From positions 372,001-436,000 of the forward strand of contig NZ_AUXS01000016.1 in assembly GCF_001625565.1 (NCBI RefSeq): 64,000 nucleotides of DNA. Reading direction: 5' to 3'. The notes under the pieces were generated by a model. That model was not told the DNA's origin. It did not search any database and was given only the letters and a program-made list of their open reading frames with translations. How positions within the stretch are numbered: the first letter of the stretch is position 1; each line of letters starts with the position of its first letter. The position numbers and the translations under genes are program-made. Origin of the DNA: Pseudoalteromonas luteoviolacea NCIMB 1944. GTDB taxonomy: Bacteria > Pseudomonadota > Gammaproteobacteria > Enterobacterales > Alteromonadaceae. This document shows, piece by piece, positions 56,659 through 64,000 of this stretch.

Positions 56659-58758
56659 TTATTGCCCTACAGAGCTAATAATCTTGATTTGTCTCTCGTC
56701 TGGTACTTCCTGATAAGACATCACTCTTAATCCAGGGATCGTATGTTTGACAAATCGAGATAAAACACTTCTTAACATACCTGAGGTTAATAAGATGGAC
56801 GGCTCGCCTAGCATTTCTTGCGTTTGATGCGCTTCTCTCAATGAACCTTGAAGTCGCTCTGCAAGTCCTGGCTCTATGCCTGCCCCCTCATCACCTGCGT
56901 TCTGAAGTGACTGATGCAACATCTGTTCCAACTCGGGCGCCAATGTTATGACAGGTATCTCATCAGCGTTACCAACAGCATCTTGAACAATGAGTCTGCG
57001 TAGTGAAATTCGCACTGCAGCCGTTAGTACATCAGGGTCTTGGCTTCGCGGACCGTATTCAACTAAGGTCTGTACAATTGATCTCATATCTCGAATTGCC
57101 ACACCTTCATTGAGTAAATTTTGCAGTACTTTTACAATCGTTGTCAGTGGTAGTACATCTGGAACTAGCCCTTCAACTAATCGCGGATGGCTTTTCGCTA
57201 ACATATCTAATAAGTTTTGAACTTCTTCATGGCCTAACAGCAAAGAAGCATTATTGGTCAACAGCTGGCTAATGTGCGTTGCAACCACTGTAGCCGCGTC
57301 TACAACCGTATAACCTAAAGAGTGAGCCTCATCTTTTTGGTCAGGTTTAATCCAGACAGCATCTAATCCAAAAGCCGGATCTTTTGTAGCGACACCTTGA
57401 ATTGGTCCAAATACCTGGCCTGGGTTAATCGCTAGTTCATCGCCATGTTTTAGTTCGCCATCGCCAGACCCAACGCCCATTAGCGTGATCTTATAAGCAT
57501 TAGGATCTAACTCTAAATTGTCGCGAATGTGAACAGGAGGGACGAGAAAACCAAGCTCTTGTGATAACTTTTTACGCACACCTTTAATTCGGCTCAGTAA
57601 CTCACCACCTTGAGCCTGATCGACAAGTGGAATAAGTCTATAACCTACTTCTAATCCAATCACGTCAACTGGTTGAACGTCATCCCACCCAAGCTCTTTT
57701 TGATCTTGCTGCTTATTAGCTACTTGCGTACCTTTGGCTTCTTGCTCAGCTTGTTCAGCAGCAGCTTTTGCTTTGTGCTGCTTCGAGTAATATGCTAAGC
57801 CACCTATTAAGCTCCCCAAGCCTAAAAATGCAACATGTGGCATACCCGGCACTAAGCCCATTACGATGAGGATACCAGAGGCAATGTACAGTGACTTTTC
57901 ATTACCTAACTGCTGTGTTACCTGCTCACCCATGTTGTGCGATTCATTTTGACGTGTCACAACGATTGCGGTGCCGATTGATAACAACAGCGAAGGTAAC
58001 TGTGCAACAAGGCCATCCCCTATCGTCAGTAGCGTGTATACCTCCATAGCTCTGCCGAACGTAAGGTCATGCTGTACCATACCGACAAATAGTCCACCAA
58101 TAATATTGATCGCAAGTATCACAATGCCAGCGATCGCATCACCTTTTACAAATTTACTGGCACCATCCATCGAACCATAAAAATCCGCTTCTCTTGTCAC
58201 TTCTTCTCGGCGGGTACGTGCATCTTCAGCTGAAATAAAACCGGCATTCAGATCTGCGTCAATTGCCATCTGTTTACCTGGCATCGCGTCTAATGTGAAA
58301 CGTGCTGATACCTCTGAAATACGTCCAGCACCTTTGGTGATTACCACAAAGTTAATAATGATAAGAATTAGGAAAACGACCAAACCAACGGCATAGTTAC
58401 CGCCGATCACAACAGAGCCAAATGCTTCAATCACTTTACCAGCCGCATCACCACCGTTGTGACCTTCGAGAAGCACTACTCGAGTACTGGCAACATTCAG
58501 TGCCAGCCTCATGATTGTTGCAATAAGAAGCACCGCCGGGAACATACCAAACTCAAGTGGTTTTAGCGTATATACCGTTACCAATAATACGACCAATGCC
58601 AGTGCAATATTGAATGAAAATAAGATATCTAACAAAAACGGAGGCATGGGTAATATCACCATACCTAGCGCAGCAAGAACCAGTAACGGTGTACCTATCC
58701 CCTTCGCATATTCTTTTTTGTCTCGATTAATTTGTTGTAGAACCGCTTTAAAATCCAT
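56659..58758 (-). CDS. flhA: Flagellar export gate protein FlhA
   Basis: FlhA forms the nonameric cytoplasmic ring and membrane gate of the flagellar type III export apparatus. The 699-residue protein has eight membrane helices in the first half and the FHIPEP signature region (TRREEVTREADFYGSMDGASKFVKGDAIAG). The cytoplasmic domain (from about 360) ends RQIKIISSVGQ. It is preceded by its own likely sigma-54 promoter within the flhB-flhA gap. Confidence 0.97.
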   Translation of the reverse strand: MDFKAVLQQINRDKKEYAKGIGTPLLVLAALGMVILPMPPFLLDILFSFNIALALVVLLVTVYTLKPLEFGMFPAVLLIATIMRLALNVASTRVVLLEGHNGGDAAGKVIEAFGSVVIGGNYAVGLVVFLILIIINFVVITKGAGRISEVSARFTLDAMPGKQMAIDADLNAGFISAEDARTRREEVTREADFYGSMDGASKFVKGDAIAGIVILAINIIGGLFVGMVQHDLTFGRAMEVYTLLTIGDGLVAQLPSLLLSIGTAIVVTRQNESHNMGEQVTQQLGNEKSLYIASGILIVMGLVPGMPHVAFLGLGSLIGGLAYYSKQHKAKAAAEQAEQEAKGTQVANKQQDQKELGWDDVQPVDVIGLEVGYRLIPLVDQAQGGELLSRIKGVRKKLSQELGFLVPPVHIRDNLELDPNAYKITLMGVGSGDGELKHGDELAINPGQVFGPIQGVATKDPAFGLDAVWIKPDQKDEAHSLGYTVVDAATVVATHISQLLTNNASLLLGHEEVQNLLDMLAKSHPRLVEGLVPDVLPLTTIVKVLQNLLNEGVAIRDMRSIVQTLVEYGPRSQDPDVLTAAVRISLRRLIVQDAVGNADEIPVITLAPELEQMLHQSLQNAGDEGAGIEPGLAERLQGSLREAHQTQEMLGEPSILLTSGMLRSVLSRFVKHTIPGLRVMSYQEVPDERQIKIISSVGQ

Positions 58759-58796
58759 AACTTATCAACTTCAATTTATTGACGCAGATAAGTTAA

Positions 58797-58813
58797 AGCA
58801 AACTTCGTTCCAA
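58797..58813 (-). promoter_or_regulatory. Sigma-54 promoter for flhA
   Basis: On the minus strand TTGGAACGAAGTTTGCT matches the -24/-12 consensus YTGGCACGRNNNTTGCW with one mismatch and correct GG-N10-GC spacing. It lies 39 nt upstream of the flhA start. Polar flagellar flhA genes in vibrios are controlled by sigma-54 through FlrC-type activators. Confidence 0.75.
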
Positions 58814-58850
58814 CTATCAGTGTTTCAAACTATCAGTGTTTCAAACTATC
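58812..58850. repeat. 16-bp tandem duplication at the end of flhB
   Basis: The minus-strand unit GATAGTTTGAAACACT occurs twice in tandem (58835-58850 and 58819-58834), followed by a partial copy GATAGTT. The first copy encodes the last residues of FlhB (DSLKH), and its stop codon straddles the junction. The partial copy overlaps the -24 side of the sigma-54 promoter. Confidence 0.9.
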
Positions 58851-59963
58851 AGGAATAGGTAAGTCTTTACTCAGCTCGTTAGGCCTGCGACCACGGCCTT
58901 TATTGAATTTTTTCAGCTGGAATACATAAGCGAGCACTTGTGCCACTGCAGTAAACAACTGATCAGGTATTTGGTCACCCACTTCTGTGGTGTGATACAA
59001 AGAACGAGTCAACACGGGAGATTCGACAATCGGCACCTCATTACCTTTAGCCACTTTTCGGATCTGCATTGCTAATTCATCGACTCCTTTGGCTATAACC
59101 ATAGGTGCACCTGCTTTTTCTGTGTCATATTTCAGCGCTACTGAGTAGTGTGTGGGGTTTGTTACAACAACATCTGCATCAGGTACATCTTGCATCATGC
59201 GCCGCTGTGACATTTCTCGTTGTGTTCTACGAATGCGCGCTTTAATTTGTGGATCACCTTCTGAGTTTTTATACTCATCTTTCACTTCTTGCAACGTCAT
59301 CTTCAATTGCTTGTTGTGGTTATAACTTTGATAAGGTGCATCAATGGCAGAAATTATGATCATGGTGCAACTGAGAGCTAGGAACAGCCAAGACAAAATC
59401 TCCAATGAGTGGATAACACTACCTGGTACCGATTCGATACTCAGGTGTAAGATGTCGTAAAACATCCACTTGATGAATAAAATTGCAAACCCAGCAACCA
59501 GTACAAACTTTAATATCGATTTAAGCAACTCGACTGCGGCTTGCGGTCCAAACATGCGTTTGATCCCTTTCATCGGCGACATTTTGCTGGGCTTTGGAGA
59601 CGCGGCTTCCCAGCTAAAATTAAAGCCGCCAAGCAGTGTATTACCGATCACACCGGCGACAAGAATAATCAAAACAAACATCGACATAGGAAAGAAAAGT
59701 TCGGAGAATGCATCCCCCCAAACAGCAAACATTTTGGTTGTATCATATGTTTCATTGCGATTGAGTGTGAGCATGCGGCCCATGATGTTATAAAGGCCTT
59801 TTGCGATATCCGCCCCATATAAAATGAGTGCGACGGCCGAGAAAATAAGTACAAAAGTCGTCCCCAGTTCCTTAGAACGAGCGACTTGGCCTTTTTTTCT
59901 CGCATCACTGATCTTTTTCGCGGTGGGTTCTTCGGTACGTTCTTGACCCGAATCTTCAGCCAT
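58833..59963 (-). CDS. flhB: Flagellar export switch protein FlhB
   Basis: FlhB is the membrane protein whose autocleavage switches export from hook to filament substrates. The 376-residue protein has four membrane helices in residues 30-210 and a cytoplasmic linker (DEYKNSEGDPQIKARIRRTQRE). The cleavage motif NPTH is at 269-272. The C-domain continues SVALKYDTEKAGAP. The last five residues and stop lie in the first unit of a 16-bp tandem repeat. It overlaps nothing and follows fliR by 9 nt. Confidence 0.97.
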   Translation of the reverse strand: MAEDSGQERTEEPTAKKISDARKKGQVARSKELGTTFVLIFSAVALILYGADIAKGLYNIMGRMLTLNRNETYDTTKMFAVWGDAFSELFFPMSMFVLIILVAGVIGNTLLGGFNFSWEAASPKPSKMSPMKGIKRMFGPQAAVELLKSILKFVLVAGFAILFIKWMFYDILHLSIESVPGSVIHSLEILSWLFLALSCTMIIISAIDAPYQSYNHNKQLKMTLQEVKDEYKNSEGDPQIKARIRRTQREMSQRRMMQDVPDADVVVTNPTHYSVALKYDTEKAGAPMVIAKGVDELAMQIRKVAKGNEVPIVESPVLTRSLYHTTEVGDQIPDQLFTAVAQVLAYVFQLKKFNKGRGRRPNELSKDLPIPDSLKH

Positions 59964-59972
59964 CTTACTCTC

Positions 59973-60752
59973 CTACACCGTACAGCCAATTAAATTACAC
60001 ATCAGCTCTGTCATTTTAAGCCACTGAAACTCATACTGCATGGTAAAGTTGCCCAGCGTCGCCCAAATAATCATTAGTCCAGCTACTAGGGTAAACGCAA
60101 AGCCAACAGAGAAAATATTCATTTGTGGCGCGGCACGCGTCATGATACCAAAGGCCAAATTTATCACTAACATTGCAGTTAAAGGTGCCAGCGAAAGAGA
60201 CAAAGCCGTTGCGAACAGCCAAGACCCCCAGTTAGCAATGTCATAATAATTATCCACATGCCACCAGTCGCCTCCGATAGGCCACGACTGAAAGCTAAAT
60301 ACAATCATTTGGATCATCATCAAATGGCCGTTGAACACAAAAAACAACAGTGTTGCTAGAATTAAGTAAAACTGGCCTACGGCAGGCACGCTCAAACCAT
60401 TTGATGGATCAACAACGGATGCGAAGCCCAAGCCAGTTTGCATCGCCAAAACTTGACCGGCAAGAATAAAGGTATTTAATAACAGCAGCGAAGCAAAGCC
60501 AATCGCTACTCCAACAATCATTTCTTGGATCACCACCAGTATCATCTGAAACGAAAATAAGTCGGTAAATTGTGATTGCGGTATTGCGGGAGCAACAGCT
60601 AGAGTCACCACCATAGATAAACAAATTTTTATCCGCTTTGAAACACTTTGCGCACCTAAACCAGCCATCACCATGATCATTGAACTAATGCGAATGAAAG
60701 GGATCAAGTAATCACTTAACCCCTGCATTATGTCTGAGAATAAAAACTCCAT
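59973..60752 (-). CDS. fliR: Flagellar export gate protein FliR
   Basis: FliR assembles with FliP and FliQ into the helical core of the export gate. The 259-residue protein has about six hydrophobic segments. Conserved parts are IPFIRISSMIMVMAGLGAQSVSKRIKI near the N-terminus, GVAIGFASLLLLNTFILAGQVLAMQTGLGFASVVDPSNG in the middle and MLVINLAFGIMTRAAPQMNIFSVGF toward the end. It starts 1 nt after fliQ. Confidence 0.97.
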   Translation of the reverse strand: MEFLFSDIMQGLSDYLIPFIRISSMIMVMAGLGAQSVSKRIKICLSMVVTLAVAPAIPQSQFTDLFSFQMILVVIQEMIVGVAIGFASLLLLNTFILAGQVLAMQTGLGFASVVDPSNGLSVPAVGQFYLILATLLFFVFNGHLMMIQMIVFSFQSWPIGGDWWHVDNYYDIANWGSWLFATALSLSLAPLTAMLVINLAFGIMTRAAPQMNIFSVGFAFTLVAGLMIIWATLGNFTMQYEFQWLKMTELMCNLIGCTV

Positions 60753-60753
60753 C

Positions 60754-61023
60754 CTAGCCTGCTATTTCAGGGATACGCATAACCATTAGTTTAAAGAAGT
60801 CCATCAACTCTTGAGTCATCCAATGGCCCCCTGCGATTAAGGCAACCAGCGTAATGATGAGTTTTGGTAAAAAGCTTAAGGTTTGCTCATTGATTGATGT
60901 AGCGGCTTGAAACACGGACACCACAAGACCAACCATCAAGCCGGGAAGCACAATTGCGGAAACTAATTTGATGACGATAAACAGTGAGTCACTTAAAATA
61001 TCTACAAATATTTCCGGTTCCAT
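60754..61023 (-). CDS. fliQ: Flagellar export gate protein FliQ
   Basis: FliQ is a small two-helix subunit of the export gate. The 89 residues match the family exactly. Two hydrophobic hairpin segments surround LVVSVFQAATSINEQTLSFLPK, the most conserved stretch. It lies between fliP and fliR with 1-nt gaps, which supports coupled translation. Confidence 0.97.
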   Translation of the reverse strand: MEPEIFVDILSDSLFIVIKLVSAIVLPGLMVGLVVSVFQAATSINEQTLSFLPKLIITLVALIAGGHWMTQELMDFFKLMVMRIPEIAG

Positions 61024-61024
61024 C

Positions 61025-61777
61025 TTACACTCCTAAGCCGAAACTTCGTGCCAATGTCCCCATAACCAAGGACCAGCCGTCAACTAAGACAAAAAGCATG
61101 ATCTTAAATGGTAAAGAGACAATCATGGGTGATAGCATCATCATACCCATTGCCATCAAAACACTGGCGACCACCAAATCAACAATTAGAAATGGAATGA
61201 AGAACATAAACCCAATTATAAAAGCGGTTTGCAGTTCGCTAGTTACAAACGCCGGTATGATGACGATAAATGGCGTATCTTCTGGGCTATCCAACTTATC
61301 ATAACCAGCTATTTTCGCAAAAGTCTCCAAATCTTTTATCCGTGTTTGCGACAGCATAAATTCCTTCATTGGCTCTTTTGCTGCATGCAAAGCTTGTACC
61401 GACGTCATTTCTTCATTGATATAGGGCTGCACCGCTTCATCATATATTTTGCTAAAAATGGGGGCCATAATAAAAAATGTCAAAAATAATGACATACCAA
61501 CCAAAATTTGATTTGACGGTGACTGCTGCAAGCCAATTGCCTGACGTAATATCGCCAGTACCACGATGATCCGGGTGAATGAAGTCATCATGATCAATGC
61601 GGCAGGTATAAAACTAAACGCCGTCATGATGGCTAACACTTGAAGTGTTACAGAGTACTCTTGAGACCCGTCAGGGTTGGTCGTCACACTCAACGCTTCG
61701 ATACCATCATTAGCGCTTACTTGTGGAATAAATACAGTTAATCCAAGTAGAATTAGCAATCGAAGCATGATATTCAC
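61025..61777 (-). CDS. fliP: Flagellar export gate protein FliP
   Basis: FliP forms the pentameric base of the export gate. The 250-residue protein has a cleavable signal peptide ([22 protein letters not shown]), then [27 protein letters not shown], a periplasmic loop, and C-terminal helices including [26 protein letters not shown]. It overlaps fliO by 4 nt. Confidence 0.97.
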   Translation of the reverse strand: MNIMLRLLILLGLTVFIPQVSANDGIEALSVTTNPDGSQEYSVTLQVLAIMTAFSFIPAALIMMTSFTRIIVVLAILRQAIGLQQSPSNQILVGMSLFLTFFIMAPIFSKIYDEAVQPYINEEMTSVQALHAAKEPMKEFMLSQTRIKDLETFAKIAGYDKLDSPEDTPFIVIIPAFVTSELQTAFIIGFMFFIPFLIVDLVVASVLMAMGMMMLSPMIVSLPFKIMLFVLVDGWSLVMGTLARSFGLGV

Positions 61778-62145
61778 TTTGTTTTTTTTATGGGTTGATT
61801 CATAAAACGACTGAGCTCTTTGACAAAAGGGGCCGTTTGATTTTCACTTAAAGGAGTTTCCAACTGATATAAGTAGTTGATATTTTGGGGAGTAACACCG
61901 AGTAAATGCTGTTTGTCATCAATTTCGATTACAAGCAATCTCTCACGAGTCCCTAAAGGCATACTTCGGATCACTTTAAAATCTTGATTGTTACCCACAT
62001 TAGGGTTTATCCGCTTCACCAACCAAGCTAAGCCAACTATTAGAACAACAATAGCAGCCAGTGACAACATCACTGTCACTATTTCCAGGCTTGCTCCTTG
62101 TGGCTGCGAAACTGCAGCCGCATTTGAAAACATTATCCAAGTCAT
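61774..62145 (-). CDS. fliO: Flagellar assembly protein FliO
   Basis: FliO is an accessory membrane protein that helps FliP oligomerise. The 123-residue protein has a hydrophobic helix at about residues 22-46 ([20 protein letters not shown]). The cytoplasmic domain carries the conserved [21 protein letters not shown]. It lies between fliN and fliP, overlapping the latter. Confidence 0.93.
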   Translation of the reverse strand: MTWIMFSNAAAVSQPQGASLEIVTVMLSLAAIVVLIVGLAWLVKRINPNVGNNQDFKVIRSMPLGTRERLLVIEIDDKQHLLGVTPQNINYLYQLETPLSENQTAPFVKELSRFMNQPIKKTK

Positions 62146-62156
62146 TTTTTAATATA

Positions 62157-62552
62157 TTACCTGAGCTTTTTAATTCGCTCTACTTGGCTAATGACATCTG
62201 TTAGTCGTATACCAAACTTATCGTTTACCACGACTACCTCACCGTGAGCTATCAAAGTCCCGTTAACGAGTACATCTAAAGGCTCACCTGCAACCCTATC
62301 TAACTCGACGACCGAACCTTGGTTAAGCTGTAACAGGTTACGAATGTTTATTTTAGAACGACCCACTTCCATTGAAATGGTAACGGGAATATCTAAAATC
62401 GTATCTAGCTTTCTTTTTTCATCAACACTTAGGTTGGCGTTGCTTTCTTCAAGCTCTTCAAGCTCGGCTACTTCAGCATCACCTTGATCAGCATCTTCTG
62501 CTTCAGCAAGTGCTGCCGCCCATTCGTCCATTGTATCTTGATCATCACTCAT
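62157..62552 (-). CDS. fliN: Flagellar motor switch protein FliN
   Basis: FliN forms the lower C-ring with FliM. The 131-residue protein has an acidic N-terminal tail (residues 1-45) and the SpoA domain (LDTILDIPVTISMEVGRSKINIRNLLQL, then VNGTLIAHGEVVVVNDKFGIRLTDV). It follows fliM by 24 nt. Confidence 0.97.
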   Translation of the reverse strand: MSDDQDTMDEWAAALAEAEDADQGDAEVAELEELEESNANLSVDEKRKLDTILDIPVTISMEVGRSKINIRNLLQLNQGSVVELDRVAGEPLDVLVNGTLIAHGEVVVVNDKFGIRLTDVISQVERIKKLR

Positions 62553-62576
62553 GCACTAACTACCTTAAAAACTTGA

Positions 62577-63671
62577 TCACCAGTCAAGGTCTACACCTTC
62601 AGACAGGTGCAGATCTTCTTCTAATTCCGCCAATTCTGCATCCGAATCGAGCTTTTTACCACCTTTGGTAAATACGTGAAGCTCTGATTTAACAGACTCT
62701 GGACGTTTGATTTTTTCACTTATTTGTAAAGCAACATTGTCTCTAGAACGACCCATTTTTGCTCTAAATGTAGGTAGCTCTTCGACAAAAACAGTAATAT
62801 GTTCTGGCATCTCCACAGGAATAATGTCTCCTGCTTTTAGATCCATAATTTGTTGTAGTGACAAGTCGACTTCCAATAACTGTGTTGACATTTCGACTTC
62901 AACGTCCATTATTTCATCGCGAAGCGCCTTACTCCAACGTAGGTCTGTATCTTCTGTATCCGACTGTACACCTGCGTCCAGTAATTCTCTTATAGGCTCT
63001 AGCATTGAGTAAGGAAGAGAAATATGGAAGTCTCCACCACCTCCATCTAGTTCTATATGAAATGAGCTAATAACGACTACTTCGGTAGGCGAAACGATAT
63101 TCGCCATCGCGGGGTTAACCTCTGAATCTAAATATTCAAATGACACATCCATGACAGGTGCCCAAGCTTCTTTATAATCTTCAAAGATGATCTTGAGCAG
63201 CATTTGAACAATACGGCGTTCTGTCGGCGTAAACTCTCGCCCTTCAATTTTGGCATGGTAACGACCATCGCCACCAAAGAAGTTGTCCACCAAAATGAAA
63301 ACCAGTCGCGCTTCCATAGTGATGAGGCCTGTACCTTTGAGTGGACGAAACCGCACCATATTCAAACTAGTGGGTACAAACAAAGTATGAATATACTCAC
63401 CGAACTTAAGCATTTGGACGCCATTGATAGACACTTCAGCAGTGCGTCTCATCATATTGAATAAACTGATCCGCATATGTCTCGCAAAACGTTCATTCAC
63501 AATTTCAAGTGTTGGCATCCGACCACGAACAATGCGGTCTTGCGATGAAAAGTCGTATTGCAAGGCATTTGCATCCTCGCCCTCTTCACCTGTGGATACT
63601 TCATCTTCTTCGACTTCATCAACGCCATGGAGTAGCGCGTCGATTTCGTCTTGCGATAATAAGTCACTCAC
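62577..63671 (-). CDS. fliM: Flagellar motor switch protein FliM
   Basis: FliM forms the middle C-ring and binds CheY-P. The 364-residue protein begins with the CheY-binding peptide MSDLLSQDEIDALLHGVD. A central domain follows (RIVRGRMPTLEIVNERFARH; the FliG-contacting GG pair is in FFGGDGRYHAK), and then a C-terminal SpoA domain. Its C-terminus has an acidic extension (AELAELEEDLHLSEG). It lies 9 nt after fliL. Confidence 0.98.
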   Translation of the reverse strand: MSDLLSQDEIDALLHGVDEVEEDEVSTGEEGEDANALQYDFSSQDRIVRGRMPTLEIVNERFARHMRISLFNMMRRTAEVSINGVQMLKFGEYIHTLFVPTSLNMVRFRPLKGTGLITMEARLVFILVDNFFGGDGRYHAKIEGREFTPTERRIVQMLLKIIFEDYKEAWAPVMDVSFEYLDSEVNPAMANIVSPTEVVVISSFHIELDGGGGDFHISLPYSMLEPIRELLDAGVQSDTEDTDLRWSKALRDEIMDVEVEMSTQLLEVDLSLQQIMDLKAGDIIPVEMPEHITVFVEELPTFRAKMGRSRDNVALQISEKIKRPESVKSELHVFTKGGKKLDSDAELAELEEDLHLSEGVDLDW

Positions 63672-63680
63672 AATTTAGTC

Positions 63681-64000
63681 CTACTGCATTACAAAACCAG
63701 TAAACAGCACACGCTCTATCACCTTGCTGCCCTCAACGCCTTCCATTGCAGCTTGCACCTTGTCCAGTGCTGTCAAGCGCAGAGTCTCTTTGCCTGCACT
63801 CGTACTTAGTTCGTCTGCAGTAGTCGTCGAAAATACGCTCAATAAAGTCCCCTCAATAAGCGGGATATGCTTCTTGGCAACTTCTTCATTAACGTCTCCG
63901 CGCACCAAAAGTTGCACTTTAATTTGCACAATTCGGTCTCTACTCGCACCAGGCACGTTAAATACGAAAGGTCGCGGCATAGCAACATATAATGCACTAC
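63681..64000 (-). CDS. fliL: Flagellar basal-body protein FliL, 5' end outside window
   Basis: FliL surrounds the stator near the rotor. The frame is open to the right edge, and reading from the edge gives SALYVAMPRPFVFNVPGASR. The visible 106 residues are therefore the periplasmic domain of a protein usually 140-180 long, with the membrane helix beyond the window. Conserved parts are RDRIVQIKVQLLVRG, HIPLIEGTLLSVFS and the C-terminal VLFTGFVMQ. The ATG at 63980 is internal, not the true start. Confidence 0.93.
   Translation of the reverse strand, partial: SALYVAMPRPFVFNVPGASRDRIVQIKVQLLVRGDVNEEVAKKHIPLIEGTLLSVFSTTTADELSTSAGKETLRLTALDKVQAAMEGVEGSKVIERVLFTGFVMQ

Noticed and set aside
58812..58850. 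Possible CRISPR-like repeats
   Set aside because: The copies are directly adjacent 16-bp units with no spacers. This is a simple tandem duplication.

Overview
The window is chromosomal DNA of a marine gammaproteobacterium, most likely a Pseudoalteromonas or close relative. The reasons are its moderately low G+C, protein sequences close to the Alteromonadales/Vibrionales type, a polar-flagellum gene order (flhA-flhF-flhG-fliA-che with parC/parP) and a complete system I cytochrome c maturation operon. Almost everything is conserved core genome. The accessory material lies mainly in 42.2-46.2 kb, plus a few single genes in 25.7-31.3 kb. No tRNA, rRNA, CRISPR array, prophage or insertion sequence was seen.

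1-21 kb: tilS (cut by the left edge) is divergent from accA. accA converges on a long minus-strand run that reads uppS-cdsA-dxr-rseP-bamA-skp-lpxD-fabZ-lpxA-lpxB-rnhB-dnaE. This run joins isoprenoid carrier, phospholipid, outer-membrane protein and lipid A biogenesis to replication. Upstream of it, also on the minus strand, is the translation cluster rpsB-tsf-pyrH-frr, headed by a well-formed promoter with a GC-rich discriminator. 21-26 kb: map, glnD and dapD run on the plus strand, followed by a small lipoprotein gene that looks frameshifted inside its signal peptide. 26-32 kb: putP, an EAL/HDOD signalling protein, a copper-type TonB-dependent receptor preceded by an FNR-like box, and mlaA.

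32-42 kb: the minus-strand operon ccmABCDEFGHI (cytochrome c maturation) is divergent from an unusual pair, a large FliK-like protein and a 98-residue protein equivalent to only the C-terminal domain of FlhB. 42-46 kb: an accessory island separates these from the flagellar/chemotaxis operon. It holds a secreted beta-propeller protein, a small membrane protein, a glycosyltransferase with GalNAc-transferase-like motifs divergent from a 72-residue peptide with a double-glycine leader and a five-cysteine core, and a serine-hydrolase lipoprotein. The glycosyltransferase/peptide pair is the best candidate here for an undescribed system, a possibly glycosylated ribosomal peptide.

46-64 kb: a continuous minus-strand flagellar and chemotaxis cluster reads fliL(partial)-fliM-N-O-P-Q-R-flhB-flhA-flhF-flhG-fliA-cheY-cheZ-cheA-cheB-parC-parP-cheW-DUF2802, ending at a terminator. 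A good sigma-54 promoter sits upstream of flhA next to a 16-bp tandem duplication. CheA carries three copies of a short acidic motif in its linker, plausibly tied to the ParC/ParP polar-array system encoded just downstream.
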